64,000 bases of DNA from Chryseobacterium gleum (lineage in GTDB: Bacteria > Bacteroidota > Bacteroidia > Flavobacteriales_D > Crocinitomicaceae). Within the stretch, counting starts at the first letter, position 1. Every line of letters starts with the position of its first letter. The stretch lies in the NCBI GenBank assembly GCA_945862165.1, contig CAMAXI010000001.1, positions 372,001 to 436,000 of the forward strand, read 5' to 3'. The position numbers and the translations under genes were made by a program. Positions 1-11,174 of this stretch are shown piece after piece. The notes beneath the pieces are model-generated. The model was not told the DNA's origin and searched no databases. It was given only the letters and a program-made list of their open reading frames with translations.

Positions 1-2283
1 ACTGTTACTCCGAACGGATCTGGTTGTTATACTCCTGCTTCATTGTCTTGCATTGCAAACAATTGTCCTTCCCCTACTATTGACACACAACCTACACCTG
101 AAACTAAATGTGCAAAAGAAAGTAGCTCATTTACAATTGCTCAAACTGGCGGAGCAAATATACAATGGCAAGTAAGTAGTAATGGTGGAAGTACATTCAC
201 AGATGTTGTTGCTTCTAGTGTATATAGTGGTGAAAAAACCACAACCTTAGCAATTTCCGATGTTTCAGGGTTAAATGGTAATTTGTACAAAGCTAAAGTA
301 ACTGAATCAGGCGGAACTTGTTTTGTAATCTCTAATCCTGCTCTTTTAACTGTTAATATTTTACCAACTGCAACAATTTCTGGAACAACAGCAATCTGTA
401 TCGGCAATTCAACAGATTTAAATGTTGCATTAACTGGTTCAGCTCCTTGGAATTTTTCCTATTCCGATGGAACTAATACCATCCCATTAAACAATATTAC
501 ATCCAGTCCTACTAAAATTTCCGTTAAACCAAATACACAAAGCATCTATACTTTACTTTCAATAACGGATGCTAACTGTACAGGTACATTCACAGGAAAT
601 GCTATTATCACTGTTAACCCTATACCAGTAGCCAAACCAATTTCTGATTCAACATTGTGTCATAAAGCAACCAAAGCAACAATATTATTTGAAAGCACTC
701 CATCTGGGGCTACATTTGATTGGAAAAACACGGATGTATCCATAAATTTGGTTAGCCAAGGAACTGGAAATATTGCAGCTTTTGAAGTGCAAAACACAAC
801 TGTTTCTCCGATAACAAACACCATCACTGTTACTCCAACATTAGCGGGTTGCATTGGAAGTCCAATTTCATTTAAATTAACGATTAATCCTGTTGTTTCA
901 ACAAAGATAACTGCAACTGATTCAACGATGAGTTCGATAAGTTTTAAGTGGGATGCAGTTGCTGGAGCAACTTGTTATTTAGTTTCAGAAGCTGTAAAAT
1001 CCGGAATAGTTAATGGGCCTTTTACAAGTGTTCCATTAGCAAACCCTCTCGCAACAACCTATACCAAAAATGGGCTAGTAATGCGAGATAAAGTAACTTT
1101 AAATGTTGTTACAATAGGTGCTTTAGGTACGTGTTTCTCTCCTGCTACATTAACTGCAATGACAGATACTTGTAGAAAAGCAACAATAACTACACAGCCT
1201 AAATCCGTTGGAAATTGTATTACGGGCACTGCTGCATTTACATTTGTTGCAAAAGGAAATGAAAGTATTTCGGGTGTACAATGGCAAGTAAGTAAAGACG
1301 GAATTAATTGGAATAACATTTCAAATATTGCTCCTTATTCTGGAACAACAACTTCCACACTTAACATTTCACAATTGGATGGTTTGAATGGCTATAAATA
1401 TCGAGCGAGTATACTAGGTACTTTGAATGCTTGCGAAATTTTTACGGATGTTGTGGAACTCACTGTGTACACTATTCCAACAGCAAATTTCTCTATGGAT
1501 AAAATAACTGGTTGTGCACCTTTAAATGTCACTTTCACAGATAATTCTGGATATAGCGATGCAACGATAACCTGGGACTTTGGTGATGGATCCAAGTTAA
1601 CGAAAAAAGTAGATAATGACTTAACAGAACTTCACACATTCCAATTAGCGGATAGTTTTAACATTTCACTAATCGTGAATAGAAATGGTTGTTTGGATAC
1701 CATAACGCAAAAAGTTAGGGTCGTATCTCCTGCAGTAGCTAAATTTGTTTCCGATAAAACAAGTTTACCATTATTAGATTCAAAAATTCAACTTACGAAT
1801 TTATCTTCTGCGAATTCGGTAATATATAAATGGACGTTTGATGATAATTCTCCAGTTTCCTCATTAAAGAATCCTAGTCATGAATTTGATGCTAAACCAG
1901 GTGAACACATTGTTACACTCTATACGTCCTCCATTTATAGCTTTTCAGACACTAGCTGTATGGATATTTACCAACAAAAAATTACGATACTTGATGACAT
2001 AATTTACTACATACCTAACACATTTACACCAAATGGAGATGAATTAAACAATACATTCCAGCCAGTTTTCTATAGCGGTTTTGATCCTCAAAATTATTAC
2101 TTTGCTATTTACAATCGTTGGGGAGAAGTTATTTTTGAATCTTTCAACCCTTCATATGGGTGGGATGGGACATATAATAATAAAATCATTGAAACAGCAA
2201 CCTATGTTTGGAAAGTACAATTCAAAGAAAAACAAACGGAGAAAGAGCATATCAAAACGGGACATTTAAGTTTAATTAAATAA
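1..2283 (+). CDS. Giant T9SS type B secreted protein, 5' truncated by window
   Basis: The reading frame is open from base 1, so the N-terminus lies outside the window; the first start-like codon (TTG at 43) is internal. About 760 residues are visible. Two Ig-like modules share an IQWQVSSNGGSTF / VQWQVSKDGINWN pattern (about codons 50-110 and 415-475). A PKD domain follows near nt 1500-1720, with the diagnostic TWDFGDGS, then a second PKD-like module. The last ~90 residues (nt about 2000-2280) form the T9SS type B sorting domain: YIPNTFTPNGDELNN, IYNRWGEVIFES, GWDGTY and a final GHLSLIK. By family knowledge such proteins are exported by Sec, then T9SS, and displayed on or released from the cell surface; adhesion is an inference. 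It is the first of four co-oriented paralogous giants and is followed by a terminator. Confidence 0.9.
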   Translation, partial: TVTPNGSGCYTPASLSCIANNCPSPTIDTQPTPETKCAKESSSFTIAQTGGANIQWQVSSNGGSTFTDVVASSVYSGEKTTTLAISDVSGLNGNLYKAKVTESGGTCFVISNPALLTVNILPTATISGTTAICIGNSTDLNVALTGSAPWNFSYSDGTNTIPLNNITSSPTKISVKPNTQSIYTLLSITDANCTGTFTGNAIITVNPIPVAKPISDSTLCHKATKATILFESTPSGATFDWKNTDVSINLVSQGTGNIAAFEVQNTTVSPITNTITVTPTLAGCIGSPISFKLTINPVVSTKITATDSTMSSISFKWDAVAGATCYLVSEAVKSGIVNGPFTSVPLANPLATTYTKNGLVMRDKVTLNVVTIGALGTCFSPATLTAMTDTCRKATITTQPKSVGNCITGTAAFTFVAKGNESISGVQWQVSKDGINWNNISNIAPYSGTTTSTLNISQLDGLNGYKYRASILGTLNACEIFTDVVELTVYTIPTANFSMDKITGCAPLNVTFTDNSGYSDATITWDFGDGSKLTKKVDNDLTELHTFQLADSFNISLIVNRNGCLDTITQKVRVVSPAVAKFVSDKTSLPLLDSKIQLTNLSSANSVIYKWTFDDNSPVSSLKNPSHEFDAKPGEHIVTLYTSSIYSFSDTSCMDIYQQKITILDDIIYYIPNTFTPNGDELNNTFQPVFYSGFDPQNYYFAIYNRWGEVIFESFNPSYGWDGTYNNKIIETATYVWKVQFKEKQTEKEHIKTGHLSLIK

Positions 2284-2301
2284 ACCCAATCAAACTTAAT
2301 T

Positions 2302-2332
2302 AGAGGCTAATTCATTTATAGCCTCTTTTTTT
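2302..2332 (+). terminator. Rho-independent terminator after the first giant gene
   Basis: A perfect 8-bp stem AGAGGCTA / TAGCCTCT (2302-2309 and 2319-2326) with a 9-nt loop runs into a T tract (2326-2332). It lies 18 nt after the stop codon. Confidence 0.8.
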
Positions 2333-2392
2333 GTGCTATTTTTTTGTTAAAAATATAAAAGCAACCTAATCAGAATAATGACGTTAATTAAT

Positions 2393-2400
2393 TAAATTTG
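2393..2400 (+). promoter_or_regulatory. Candidate -7 box TAAATTTG for the 2882-residue gene
   Basis: TAAATTTG fits the Bacteroidota -7 consensus TAnnTTTG and ends 47 nt before the ATG at 2448. No TTG is found about 20 bp upstream and the region is AT-rich, so the match could be chance. Confidence 0.3.
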
Positions 2401-2447
2401 ATTAGAATTATTTTCTTTCCAAGAAATAAATTTAAATTGTCGTTATT

Positions 2448-5400
2448 ATGTCCGTAAATAAATACAAACTCCTTACTTTTTCAACTTTTTTTCTACACCT
2501 ATTTTTTTTACTTTCTTTTAATTTTACATCATTCGCACAACCAGCAAATGACGATTGTATTGGAGCTACATTAGTAATACCAGATTCTGCATGTAATTCG
2601 ATTTCTGGAGACTTTACAGGTGCAACAATTTCTAATTTTTCGTCAACAAATTCAAATTATGATATCTGGTATAAGTTTACCGCTGTAACAACAACGCATT
2701 ATATTAATATAACTGGAAGTGGAGATTTTAAGGCTGGTTTACAATTATTTTCAAATACGTGTGGCAGTCTTACTTCAATTGGAAATCCTATAACTGGAAC
2801 TGCTACTTCCATGTCTGTTACTATACCTTCACTTACAATTGGTACAACGTATTATTACCGGGTTTTTCATAATACATATTTAGCTGCACCAAGCTCCACC
2901 TCTATTTCAACATGCGTCGAAAATTTCATTAAAAATGATAATTGTACCGGAGCATACACGCTGATTGCAGGAAATCCAGGAGAAACCGCTTTTCCAACGA
3001 ATGGACGTACTTCAGGTGCTTCTCAATCCATGGTCGCTTGTAAAGGAACAGCAGATGATGATGTATGGTATAAATTTCAAGCTACAAACAAACTACATTA
3101 TATATCTGTAAGCGGAGCTACTAGTTTCGATGCGGTTGTTCAATTATTTAACGGGACATGCAGCAGTTTGACTTCATTAAATTGTCAAGATGCATCAAGT
3201 AATGGTCAATTAGAGACCATCTCTAACAACACTTTAATAGTTGGGAATTGGTATTATGTACGTGTATATCATTCGGCAAACACAAACTCAAACACGCCTT
3301 ATTTTTCAATTTCTATAAACACGCCGCCATCCAATGACGACTGTTCAGGGGCATCTCTCATGAAACTTGGCACCACCTGTTCCGAAACTTTTGGTGATGG
3401 TACCTACGCCACACAATCGCTTGTTGCTTCATCCGGAAAAGGAAATGCAAACGACGACATATGGTATAAATTTGTTGCTGACACTTCAATTGCATTTATT
3501 TCAGTAACACCATCTTCTAATTATAACCCTGTAATTCAAGTATTTTCTGATTGTAGCACAAGCCCTACACCATTAACGCCAATTTTTTATGATGATGCTT
3601 CTTATACACAAGGAAGTTTTGGGAATGCATTAGTCACTGGGTTAGTCAAAGGAAATACGTATTACTATCGTATTTATGATTTTGCCTCTACGAATCCTAT
3701 AACCATGTCTTTTAATACTTGTGTAGTAAATCCTGTAAAAAATGACAATTGTGATAAAGCATTTAAAATGACTACAGGCTATACTTGTAAACCGACGGAT
3801 GGAGATGGTATTTACACCACTCAATCACTTCCATCCACAGGAAATATAGGAAATGCAAATGATGATTTGTGGTATAAATTTACTGCAACAAATACATCTC
3901 ATTTTATTTCTGTAAATGCTTCTTTATTATTTGATCCAATTGTTGAAGTTTTTTCAGCCTGCAGTTCAACTCCAACAAAATTAGCACCTGCTTTTAATAA
4001 CGATGCTGATTATCCTATCGCAAAAACAGGAAGTGCAAAAGTATCTGGTTTGACAATAGGTAGCACCTATTATTATCGAATTTTTGACAAGTCAGCAAAT
4101 AATCCAGCAACAACTACATTTTCAACTTGTGTAACAACTCCGCCTATAAACGATGATTGTAATGGCTCATTGATACTATTTCCGAATGAATCATGTACAA
4201 CTGTAACTTCTAATTCAACGTATGCAAGCCAATCTTTGGCTACAAATTGTTCTGGAGATGCGAACGATGATGTTTGGTTTAAGTTTGTTGCACAAAGTCC
4301 TAGTCAGTTTATTTCAGTAGAACCGACGGATAGTGGATTTGATCCAATTGTGGAAGTATTTTCAGCTTGTAGTACAACACCTACTAAACTGACTCCGACA
4401 TTCTGTAACGATGCCTTGTATGGTAAAGGAGTTTTCGGGAATGGTATGGTTACAGGATTAACCACAGGAAATACGTATTATTATCGTGTTTTTGACAAAG
4501 CTGCTATTGCAAGCAATCCCGATACGATGACTTTTAATACCTGTGTTGTTAATCCCGTTATTAATGATGATTGCACAGGAGCAATTTCAGTTACTCCTAG
4601 CGCAACATGTAACCCGGTATACGGAGATGGATTATATGCTACACAATCCTTGGTGCAGTGTGCTGGAAATGCAGGTGCAGCAAATGATGATGTATGGTTC
4701 AAATTTGTAGCTAGTAAAACTGTGCAATTCATCAGTGTCAAACCGAATGATTCTAAATACGATGCCGTTGTACAGGTTTATTCTAATTGCGCGACCACCC
4801 CGACATCTATTTCTTGTAATGACGTATACCCTACCGGTAGTTTTGGTACTGTTGGTATTAGTGGTTTAACCGAAGGCAACACCTATTATTACCGAGTATA
4901 CGATAAAAACACTACAAATCAAGATACGATGACTTTTGAAACCTGTGTTGTCGAGCAAATATCAAATGATGAGTGTGTTAATGCAACTTCTATTGTACCA
5001 AGCACTTCTTATGCACCGATTATTGGAGATGGAACATACGCAACCACTTCATTGGCAGGCTGTATAGGAAGTGCAAACGATGATGTTTGGTATAAATTCA
5101 CAGCAACAAGTACAAAAGAATTCATTTCCGTTGAGGCACCAAAAAATTACGATCCTGTCATTCAAGTATTTTCCGCATGCAGCACTCCTCTTGCACCAGC
5201 TATTTGCAATAATACATCTTATCCTATTTCTTCCTTTGGAACAAGTTCATTTACAACAACAATTGGATCAACCTATTACTATCGCATCTATGACAATTCT
5301 GCGACAAACACCTATCCAATGCAATTTAAAACTGCAGTCACCTCTGCACCTTTAAATGACGAATGTTCTGGTGCTGTAAATGTTCCAATTGGCCCTTCAT

Positions 5401-8400
5401 CGATCGTGGCTGATGGTACATTTGGTTCTCAATCTCTAGTCGCGGGAAGTTGTGGAGGTGTTGCGAATGATGATGTTTGGTTTAAATTTACAGCAACAAA
5501 TGCATCCCACACAATTTATGTAAATTCTTCTACGGATTACGACCCTGTTGTGCAATTATATGCAAATTGTTCAACCACTCCCACTCCATTTCCGAATGCA
5601 TCTAGCTCTTGTGACGATAGTCGTTTCCCTAAAAATGGTAAAGGTTCAAATTCATTTACTGGCTTAACTGTTGGAACTACCTACTACTATCGTGTCTATG
5701 ACTCAGGGAGCACCACCCCTTCAATAATGACATTTACAACAAATGTTACCTTACCACCAAGTCCTCCGGTAAACGATGAACCATGTAAAGCAATTTATAT
5801 TTCTGCATCCTCTAATTGTACTTTCAATACCTATACCAATGAAGCTGCTACAGCAACCTTAGGACCACCTGCACCCGGATGTGCTTCCTATTCGGGTGGA
5901 GACGTTTGGTTTAAAACAAAGGTGCCGTTTAGTGGAGAATTAACAATTGACACAAAGGATTTTACCATAACAGATGGAGGGATGGCGATTTATTCTGGAA
6001 GATGTAATTCTTTGAACCTTATCACATGTGATGATAATTCCGGGAATGGTTCTATGCCAAAGATTTACTCTAAAAGTTTAAGTCCTGGTGATACTATCTG
6101 GATTCGTGTTTGGGAATATGGAAATAATAATAATGGAACTTTTGGTATTTGTATTACGAAACCTGTTGAAGCTACTTTAGTTGGATCTTGTACAAATACA
6201 GACTTTTCCGATGGATTAACTGGATGGTTTGGAACAACTGGCTCTGTTAATGCTGCTCCTATTGGTGGCGCTTCTCCTAAATATGTCCCAATTACTTCCA
6301 ACGTTACCCCACCTTCATTGTTTTCTATTGTTACAACTGGAATTGATCCTATTTGTGGTTTTCCTAAAGTATGTCCTGGATACGCATCTTCGCTCTTATT
6401 AGGAGATGGAGTAGCTGTAAAATCACCACATGGTGCTACAATTGAACAATACTTCCCTGTTACAGCTTCAAATGCCTTCTTTATATACAATTATGCAGCT
6501 GTTCTTCAAAATGGAGGACACGCATCGAATGAACAACCATTTTTCAAAGTAGAACTTTTTGATGATGATGGTAATCAAATTAGTTGTGGAGATTATTTAG
6601 TTGCAGCACCGCAAACTGGGTATGGAGATAAAATTGGTTTTCAAAAAGCACCTAATAAAACAGATGTTATTTATAAATCATGGACAAAAGTTGGGATTGG
6701 CTTAAAACCGTATATAGGAAAAAATGTACATGTTCGATTTACATCAGGTGATTGTGCCCAAGGTGGGCACTATGGATATGTATACCTCGCTTTTGCTTGT
6801 GCACCTTTTGAATTAATTAAACCAGCATCTATTTGTTTAGGGGATACCGCTAAATTATTTGCCCCTAAAGGAGCTACTACCTACACGTGGATAAATGCTA
6901 CGACTAGGGAAGAATTGTCTAAAACAGATAGTTTAATAATGGTTCCGAATGTAGCAGGAACCTTTCCAATAACGTGTTTTGTTACAATGTTTGGTACTTC
7001 TCTTTGTAAAGATAGTTTAACAACCACAATAACGGTAGGTGCTACACCTACATTGACAATTATAGATCCAGCACCAAAATGTTTGAATGACAGTATTGAT
7101 ATTACTTTGCCAGCAATCACTGCAGGTTCAACTCCAAATTTAACCTATAGCTACTGGCAGGATAACGCGACAAGCATAGCACTTACAAACCAAAAAGCAA
7201 TTAAAACGGCAGGTACCTATTTCATTAAAGGTGAAAAAAGCCCAACTTGTAAGGACATCAAACCAGTTAAAGTAGATTTCAATCCATTACCATTAGCAAG
7301 TATAACAGGAACAACTAGTATTTGTAAAAATGACCCAGCACCAATTGTAACATTAACTGGGTCAAACGCTACTGCTCCGTATACATTTACTTACAATATA
7401 GATGGTGGAATTAATAAAACAATTGTAAGTTCTGGAAACACAGCATTCATAAATGTACCCTCCAGTGTAAAAGGGACTTTTGTATACAATTTATTGGAAG
7501 TAAAAGACGGATCTTCGACTACTTGTTCGCAAGCACAAATTGGAAACGTTACTGTTAAAGTAAACGATGTTATCACACAAACAATTAATTGTGGTACTAA
7601 AACAACTAATTCTGTGCAATTTAAATGGAATGAAAATACAGCAGCTACAAGTTATAATTATACCTACACTACCGATCTAGGTAAATCTGGTAATGGAACA
7701 TTGACAACTGGAAGTACAGAGACTACAATTTCAGGTTTAACTTTAAATGAAAAAGTAGACATTATAATTACTCCTGTTGGTGATCCATGTGGAAAAGTTT
7801 TCTCAGGAACTTGTACCTCTTTAAATTGTAATTCTCCGGTAGTTAATCCAAAAGCACCTATCGTTCAATGTAATAACACACTAATAAATGCTATTACTTA
7901 TACATCAACTCCAGTTGGAGGTAAAATTAAATGGACAAATGGTTGGAATCCAAGTTCTAAAATAGGACAAAAAGATAGTGCAACTGGAATTTTCCCAGCT
8001 TTTACAGCCATTAACAATACACTCTCGCCAATTCTAGATACCATATTTATTACCGCATCAGATATTTCATGTACAGGACCGGCTGCAGAACATTATATTA
8101 CAATTAATCCGGATGCTCATGTAAATGCCCCTTCAGATATATCGGTTTGTACTGGTGATAATACGACAGATATTAATTTCAGTTCAAATAATACTGGAGG
8201 TATAACAACGTATTCATGGACTAACAATACACCTAGTATTGGATTAACTGCTTCAGGAAATGGTGATATATTAGGTTTTACGACCTCAAACACTACTAAT
8301 AATGCTGTTGTAGCATCGATTACAGTAACTCCTCACTTTACAAATGCTGGAGTAAGCTGTGATGGTCCAACGAAAACATTTACAATTACAGTAAATCCTC

Positions 8401-11096
8401 TTCCTAAAATAAATGCAGGAAATGATACTTCTATTTGTAATACAAAATCATTAAAAATAAAAGGAAGTGGTGGACTGAATTACGTATGGAACAATAATAT
8501 AACAGATAATGTTTTATTTACGCCATCAAACACGAATACATACAAGGTAATAGGTACGGATGTAAATGGTTGTGAAAACACAGACTCATTAATTATAACA
8601 GTACTTTCATTGCCTAACGTAAATGCAGGTAAGGATACTACAATATGTAACGGAACAAAAGCCGTCCTCAAAGGATCTGGTGCAAATAGTTATGTTTGGG
8701 ATAATGGAATTTTAGATAATGTCCCATTCTCACCAACTTTAAAATTAACCTATAAAGTTATAGGTACAAACCTTAATGGCTGTGAAAACTCGGATTTAGT
8801 GGATGTATCCATTAACCAACAACCAAACGTAGATGCAGGTAAAGACCAAGCGATTTGTATAGGTTCCACGATTGTACTTAAAGGATTTGGAGCGGATACT
8901 TACAGTTGGAACAATGGTGTAATTGACAATACCTCCTTCCAACCAACCATTAATCAAACCTATATTTTAATCGGAGCAGACGCTTTTGGATGTGTAAATT
9001 CTGATACCATAGTTGTAACAGTTAATCCTTTACCATTGGTATCAGCTGGAAATGACACTACTATATGTCAAGGATTCAATGCTGTCGTTAAAGGAAAAGG
9101 TGCGGATACTTATACTTGGGACAAAGGAGTAACGGATGGTGTTCCATTTAAAGTTACAAGTAATAATAAGTATATAGTAATTGGTGCTGATTTGAATGGT
9201 TGTACAAACAAAGACTCAATGCTAGTTTCGGTAAATGCAATGCCAATAGTAGATGCAGGTAAAGACACCGCTTTATGTAAAGGTGAAACAATTAGTTTAA
9301 AAGCGAATGGAAATGCACTAATATATAACTGGGATCAAGGAGTGATTGATAATTCAACTTTTATCCCATCTCAAACCAGACAATATATTTTAAGGGGTAA
9401 TGATGCAATCAATTGTACCAGTTCTGACACAGTCATAATCACAATTAACGAACTTCCAAAAGTAAACGCAGGAAACGACACATCGATTTGTATTGGTCAA
9501 TCGACAAAAGTGAGTGCTACAGGTGCAATTAGTTATAGTTGGAATAATGGCATTACAAACAATGTAACTTTTAAACCAATTTCAACAAAAGAATATACAG
9601 TAATTGGAACAGATATCTTTGGATGCATCAATAAAGATTCTTTAGTTGTAACAGTTAATCTACTTCCTAATATTTTCGCAGGAAAAGATACTGCTATTTG
9701 TAAAGGGGATGCTATTACACTCAAAGGAGTAGGTGGAAATTCCTATGCTTGGAATAATTCTGTACTTGACAATATAAGTTTTACACCTATAAATAGTAAC
9801 AACTATATTTTAATTGGAACAGATATAAATGGCTGTTCAAATAAAGATACATTAGCTATAAATATCAATCCATTACCTATAATTACAACGAAAGAAGTTT
9901 GTGAGAATAAAGAAGTAATCTTAACAGCTAACCATATTCCCTCCTCTACTTCACCTTGGAATTCTGCGGAACCTTCAATCGCGACAATCGACTCATTGGG
10001 AAAAACAATCGGAATAAAAGGCGGTCAAAGTTTAATTACATTTACGGATAATTTAGGGTGTAAAGATTTTAAATATGTAATTGTAAATCCATCTCCTTCC
10101 ATATTAACTAGTCCGCTTTCATTGTGTGTCAAAAGTAAGTTGAAGTTATCTGCAAATCACCCTGGAAATATAAATAACGCTTGGATTGTTTCAAATACTA
10201 ATGTCATTATCAGTAATAATAGCACCGAAATATTGGCTGAAAACGCTGGTAATACCGAATTAACTTATACTGACAATAAAGGATGTAATACAACAAAATC
10301 GATTACCATAAATCCATTGCCAAAAGTAGATTTTATTTCAGAAAAATCGATTTGTATTGACGACAGTATTTTTATGAAAGATTTATCTGTTCCTTCTAGC
10401 ATGCTCGCTTATTGGAGTTATGGCGACGGAACCCATACTTTAAATTCAAGCCATAAATATCAAAAAGGAGGTGTTTTTTCTATTACATTAACATCGATTT
10501 CAAAAGAAGGTTGTAAAGATTCAATAACAAAAATAGATTATTTGGAAGTTATCCAAAAACCTTCCGTAAGCTTTACTTTTACACCTGATTCAATCGATAT
10601 TTTTAATCCTGAAATTTATTTTAAAAATAATTCTAATGCAAAACATTACAAATGGATTTTTGGAGATGACAAACCGATTTCTGTAAATTCGAATCCAACA
10701 CATGTTTTTCCTAGTACAACAGGACAACATTACATTGTTACTTTAACAGGTTACAATACGGATAATGGTTGTGATACGAGTTACCAACAAGAAATAGTAT
10801 CAAAAGAACCATTAATTTTCTACATCCCCAATACATTTACGCCAAATGGTGATGAATTTAATAATACGTTTAAACCGATATTTTACAGTGGACTAGATAT
10901 TTATAACTTTCACTTAAGTATTTACAATCGTTGGGGAGAATTAATTTTCGAATCTAGTAATCCTGAATTTGGTTGGGATGGAACATATGGAAATCAAATC
11001 GTTGAATCTGCAACGTATATCTGGAAAGTAGAATTCAAGGAAAAGCTGAGCGATAAACGACACAATACAACAGGACATGTGAATGTGTTGAGGTAG
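2448..11096 (+). CDS. Giant (2882 aa) multi-repeat T9SS type B surface protein
   Basis: Residues 1-31 form a signal peptide (MSVNKYKLL, hydrophobic core, FTSFAQ). Nine N-terminal modules of about 130-140 residues follow; each begins NDDC/NDNC/NDEC and contains DDVWYKF, YDPVVQ and TYYYRVYD-type motifs (nt about 2547-6170). A unique region follows at nt 6180-6830, then Ig-like modules. Seven tandem modules of about 70 residues (nt 8412-9870) carry NAGNDTSIC, YVWNNG and NGCENSD patterns. PKD-like modules come near nt 10330-10790. The type B sorting domain ends the protein (YIPNTFTPNGDEFNN, RWGELIFES, GWDGTYG). The size and module layout suggest a stalk-like surface adhesin; that is inference. 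ATG at 2448 is chosen because it gives the signal peptide directly. The C-terminal domain is nearly the same as in the neighbouring paralogues. Confidence 0.93.
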   Translation: MSVNKYKLLTFSTFFLHLFFLLSFNFTSFAQPANDDCIGATLVIPDSACNSISGDFTGATISNFSSTNSNYDIWYKFTAVTTTHYINITGSGDFKAGLQLFSNTCGSLTSIGNPITGTATSMSVTIPSLTIGTTYYYRVFHNTYLAAPSSTSISTCVENFIKNDNCTGAYTLIAGNPGETAFPTNGRTSGASQSMVACKGTADDDVWYKFQATNKLHYISVSGATSFDAVVQLFNGTCSSLTSLNCQDASSNGQLETISNNTLIVGNWYYVRVYHSANTNSNTPYFSISINTPPSNDDCSGASLMKLGTTCSETFGDGTYATQSLVASSGKGNANDDIWYKFVADTSIAFISVTPSSNYNPVIQVFSDCSTSPTPLTPIFYDDASYTQGSFGNALVTGLVKGNTYYYRIYDFASTNPITMSFNTCVVNPVKNDNCDKAFKMTTGYTCKPTDGDGIYTTQSLPSTGNIGNANDDLWYKFTATNTSHFISVNASLLFDPIVEVFSACSSTPTKLAPAFNNDADYPIAKTGSAKVSGLTIGSTYYYRIFDKSANNPATTTFSTCVTTPPINDDCNGSLILFPNESCTTVTSNSTYASQSLATNCSGDANDDVWFKFVAQSPSQFISVEPTDSGFDPIVEVFSACSTTPTKLTPTFCNDALYGKGVFGNGMVTGLTTGNTYYYRVFDKAAIASNPDTMTFNTCVVNPVINDDCTGAISVTPSATCNPVYGDGLYATQSLVQCAGNAGAANDDVWFKFVASKTVQFISVKPNDSKYDAVVQVYSNCATTPTSISCNDVYPTGSFGTVGISGLTEGNTYYYRVYDKNTTNQDTMTFETCVVEQISNDECVNATSIVPSTSYAPIIGDGTYATTSLAGCIGSANDDVWYKFTATSTKEFISVEAPKNYDPVIQVFSACSTPLAPAICNNTSYPISSFGTSSFTTTIGSTYYYRIYDNSATNTYPMQFKTAVTSAPLNDECSGAVNVPIGPSSIVADGTFGSQSLVAGSCGGVANDDVWFKFTATNASHTIYVNSSTDYDPVVQLYANCSTTPTPFPNASSSCDDSRFPKNGKGSNSFTGLTVGTTYYYRVYDSGSTTPSIMTFTTNVTLPPSPPVNDEPCKAIYISASSNCTFNTYTNEAATATLGPPAPGCASYSGGDVWFKTKVPFSGELTIDTKDFTITDGGMAIYSGRCNSLNLITCDDNSGNGSMPKIYSKSLSPGDTIWIRVWEYGNNNNGTFGICITKPVEATLVGSCTNTDFSDGLTGWFGTTGSVNAAPIGGASPKYVPITSNVTPPSLFSIVTTGIDPICGFPKVCPGYASSLLLGDGVAVKSPHGATIEQYFPVTASNAFFIYNYAAVLQNGGHASNEQPFFKVELFDDDGNQISCGDYLVAAPQTGYGDKIGFQKAPNKTDVIYKSWTKVGIGLKPYIGKNVHVRFTSGDCAQGGHYGYVYLAFACAPFELIKPASICLGDTAKLFAPKGATTYTWINATTREELSKTDSLIMVPNVAGTFPITCFVTMFGTSLCKDSLTTTITVGATPTLTIIDPAPKCLNDSIDITLPAITAGSTPNLTYSYWQDNATSIALTNQKAIKTAGTYFIKGEKSPTCKDIKPVKVDFNPLPLASITGTTSICKNDPAPIVTLTGSNATAPYTFTYNIDGGINKTIVSSGNTAFINVPSSVKGTFVYNLLEVKDGSSTTCSQAQIGNVTVKVNDVITQTINCGTKTTNSVQFKWNENTAATSYNYTYTTDLGKSGNGTLTTGSTETTISGLTLNEKVDIIITPVGDPCGKVFSGTCTSLNCNSPVVNPKAPIVQCNNTLINAITYTSTPVGGKIKWTNGWNPSSKIGQKDSATGIFPAFTAINNTLSPILDTIFITASDISCTGPAAEHYITINPDAHVNAPSDISVCTGDNTTDINFSSNNTGGITTYSWTNNTPSIGLTASGNGDILGFTTSNTTNNAVVASITVTPHFTNAGVSCDGPTKTFTITVNPLPKINAGNDTSICNTKSLKIKGSGGLNYVWNNNITDNVLFTPSNTNTYKVIGTDVNGCENTDSLIITVLSLPNVNAGKDTTICNGTKAVLKGSGANSYVWDNGILDNVPFSPTLKLTYKVIGTNLNGCENSDLVDVSINQQPNVDAGKDQAICIGSTIVLKGFGADTYSWNNGVIDNTSFQPTINQTYILIGADAFGCVNSDTIVVTVNPLPLVSAGNDTTICQGFNAVVKGKGADTYTWDKGVTDGVPFKVTSNNKYIVIGADLNGCTNKDSMLVSVNAMPIVDAGKDTALCKGETISLKANGNALIYNWDQGVIDNSTFIPSQTRQYILRGNDAINCTSSDTVIITINELPKVNAGNDTSICIGQSTKVSATGAISYSWNNGITNNVTFKPISTKEYTVIGTDIFGCINKDSLVVTVNLLPNIFAGKDTAICKGDAITLKGVGGNSYAWNNSVLDNISFTPINSNNYILIGTDINGCSNKDTLAININPLPIITTKEVCENKEVILTANHIPSSTSPWNSAEPSIATIDSLGKTIGIKGGQSLITFTDNLGCKDFKYVIVNPSPSILTSPLSLCVKSKLKLSANHPGNINNAWIVSNTNVIISNNSTEILAENAGNTELTYTDNKGCNTTKSITINPLPKVDFISEKSICIDDSIFMKDLSVPSSMLAYWSYGDGTHTLNSSHKYQKGGVFSITLTSISKEGCKDSITKIDYLEVIQKPSVSFTFTPDSIDIFNPEIYFKNNSNAKHYKWIFGDDKPISVNSNPTHVFPSTTGQHYIVTLTGYNTDNGCDTSYQQEIVSKEPLIFYIPNTFTPNGDEFNNTFKPIFYSGLDIYNFHLSIYNRWGELIFESSNPEFGWDGTYGNQIVESATYIWKVEFKEKLSDKRHNTTGHVNVLR
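2547..6170 (+). repeat. Nine coding modules of ~130-140 codons (NDxC modules)
   Basis: Module starts (NDDC, NDNC or NDEC codons) fall near nt 2547, 2934, 3332, 3742, 4148, 4563, 4966, 5357 and 5770. They are alike in protein sequence but diverged in DNA, so the expansion is old. Confidence 0.85.
8412..9870 (+). repeat. Seven coding modules of ~70 codons (AGKDTxIC modules)
   Basis: Modules begin near nt 8412, 8622, 8829, 9039, 9249, 9462 and 9672, a regular period of 207-213 nt. Each has a (N/D)AG(N/K)DTxIC start, a central Y-x-W-(N/D)-x-G and an NGC-x-(N/S)-x-D end. They look like small Ig-like beta sandwiches with one conserved Cys pair. Confidence 0.85.
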
Positions 11097-11174
11097 ACTT
11101 GAGGTGAGACCTTAGAAGTATAGACAAAAGACCGCTACGCTAAAAGACATCAGACAAGAGAAATCTAAAGTCTA

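Noticed and set aside
6065-6490. A 141-codon minus-strand ORF inside the 2882-residue gene
   Set aside because: It is the antisense shadow of a well-supported repeat protein; no start context or family similarity supports it. The other antisense ORFs in the giant genes were rejected for the same reason.
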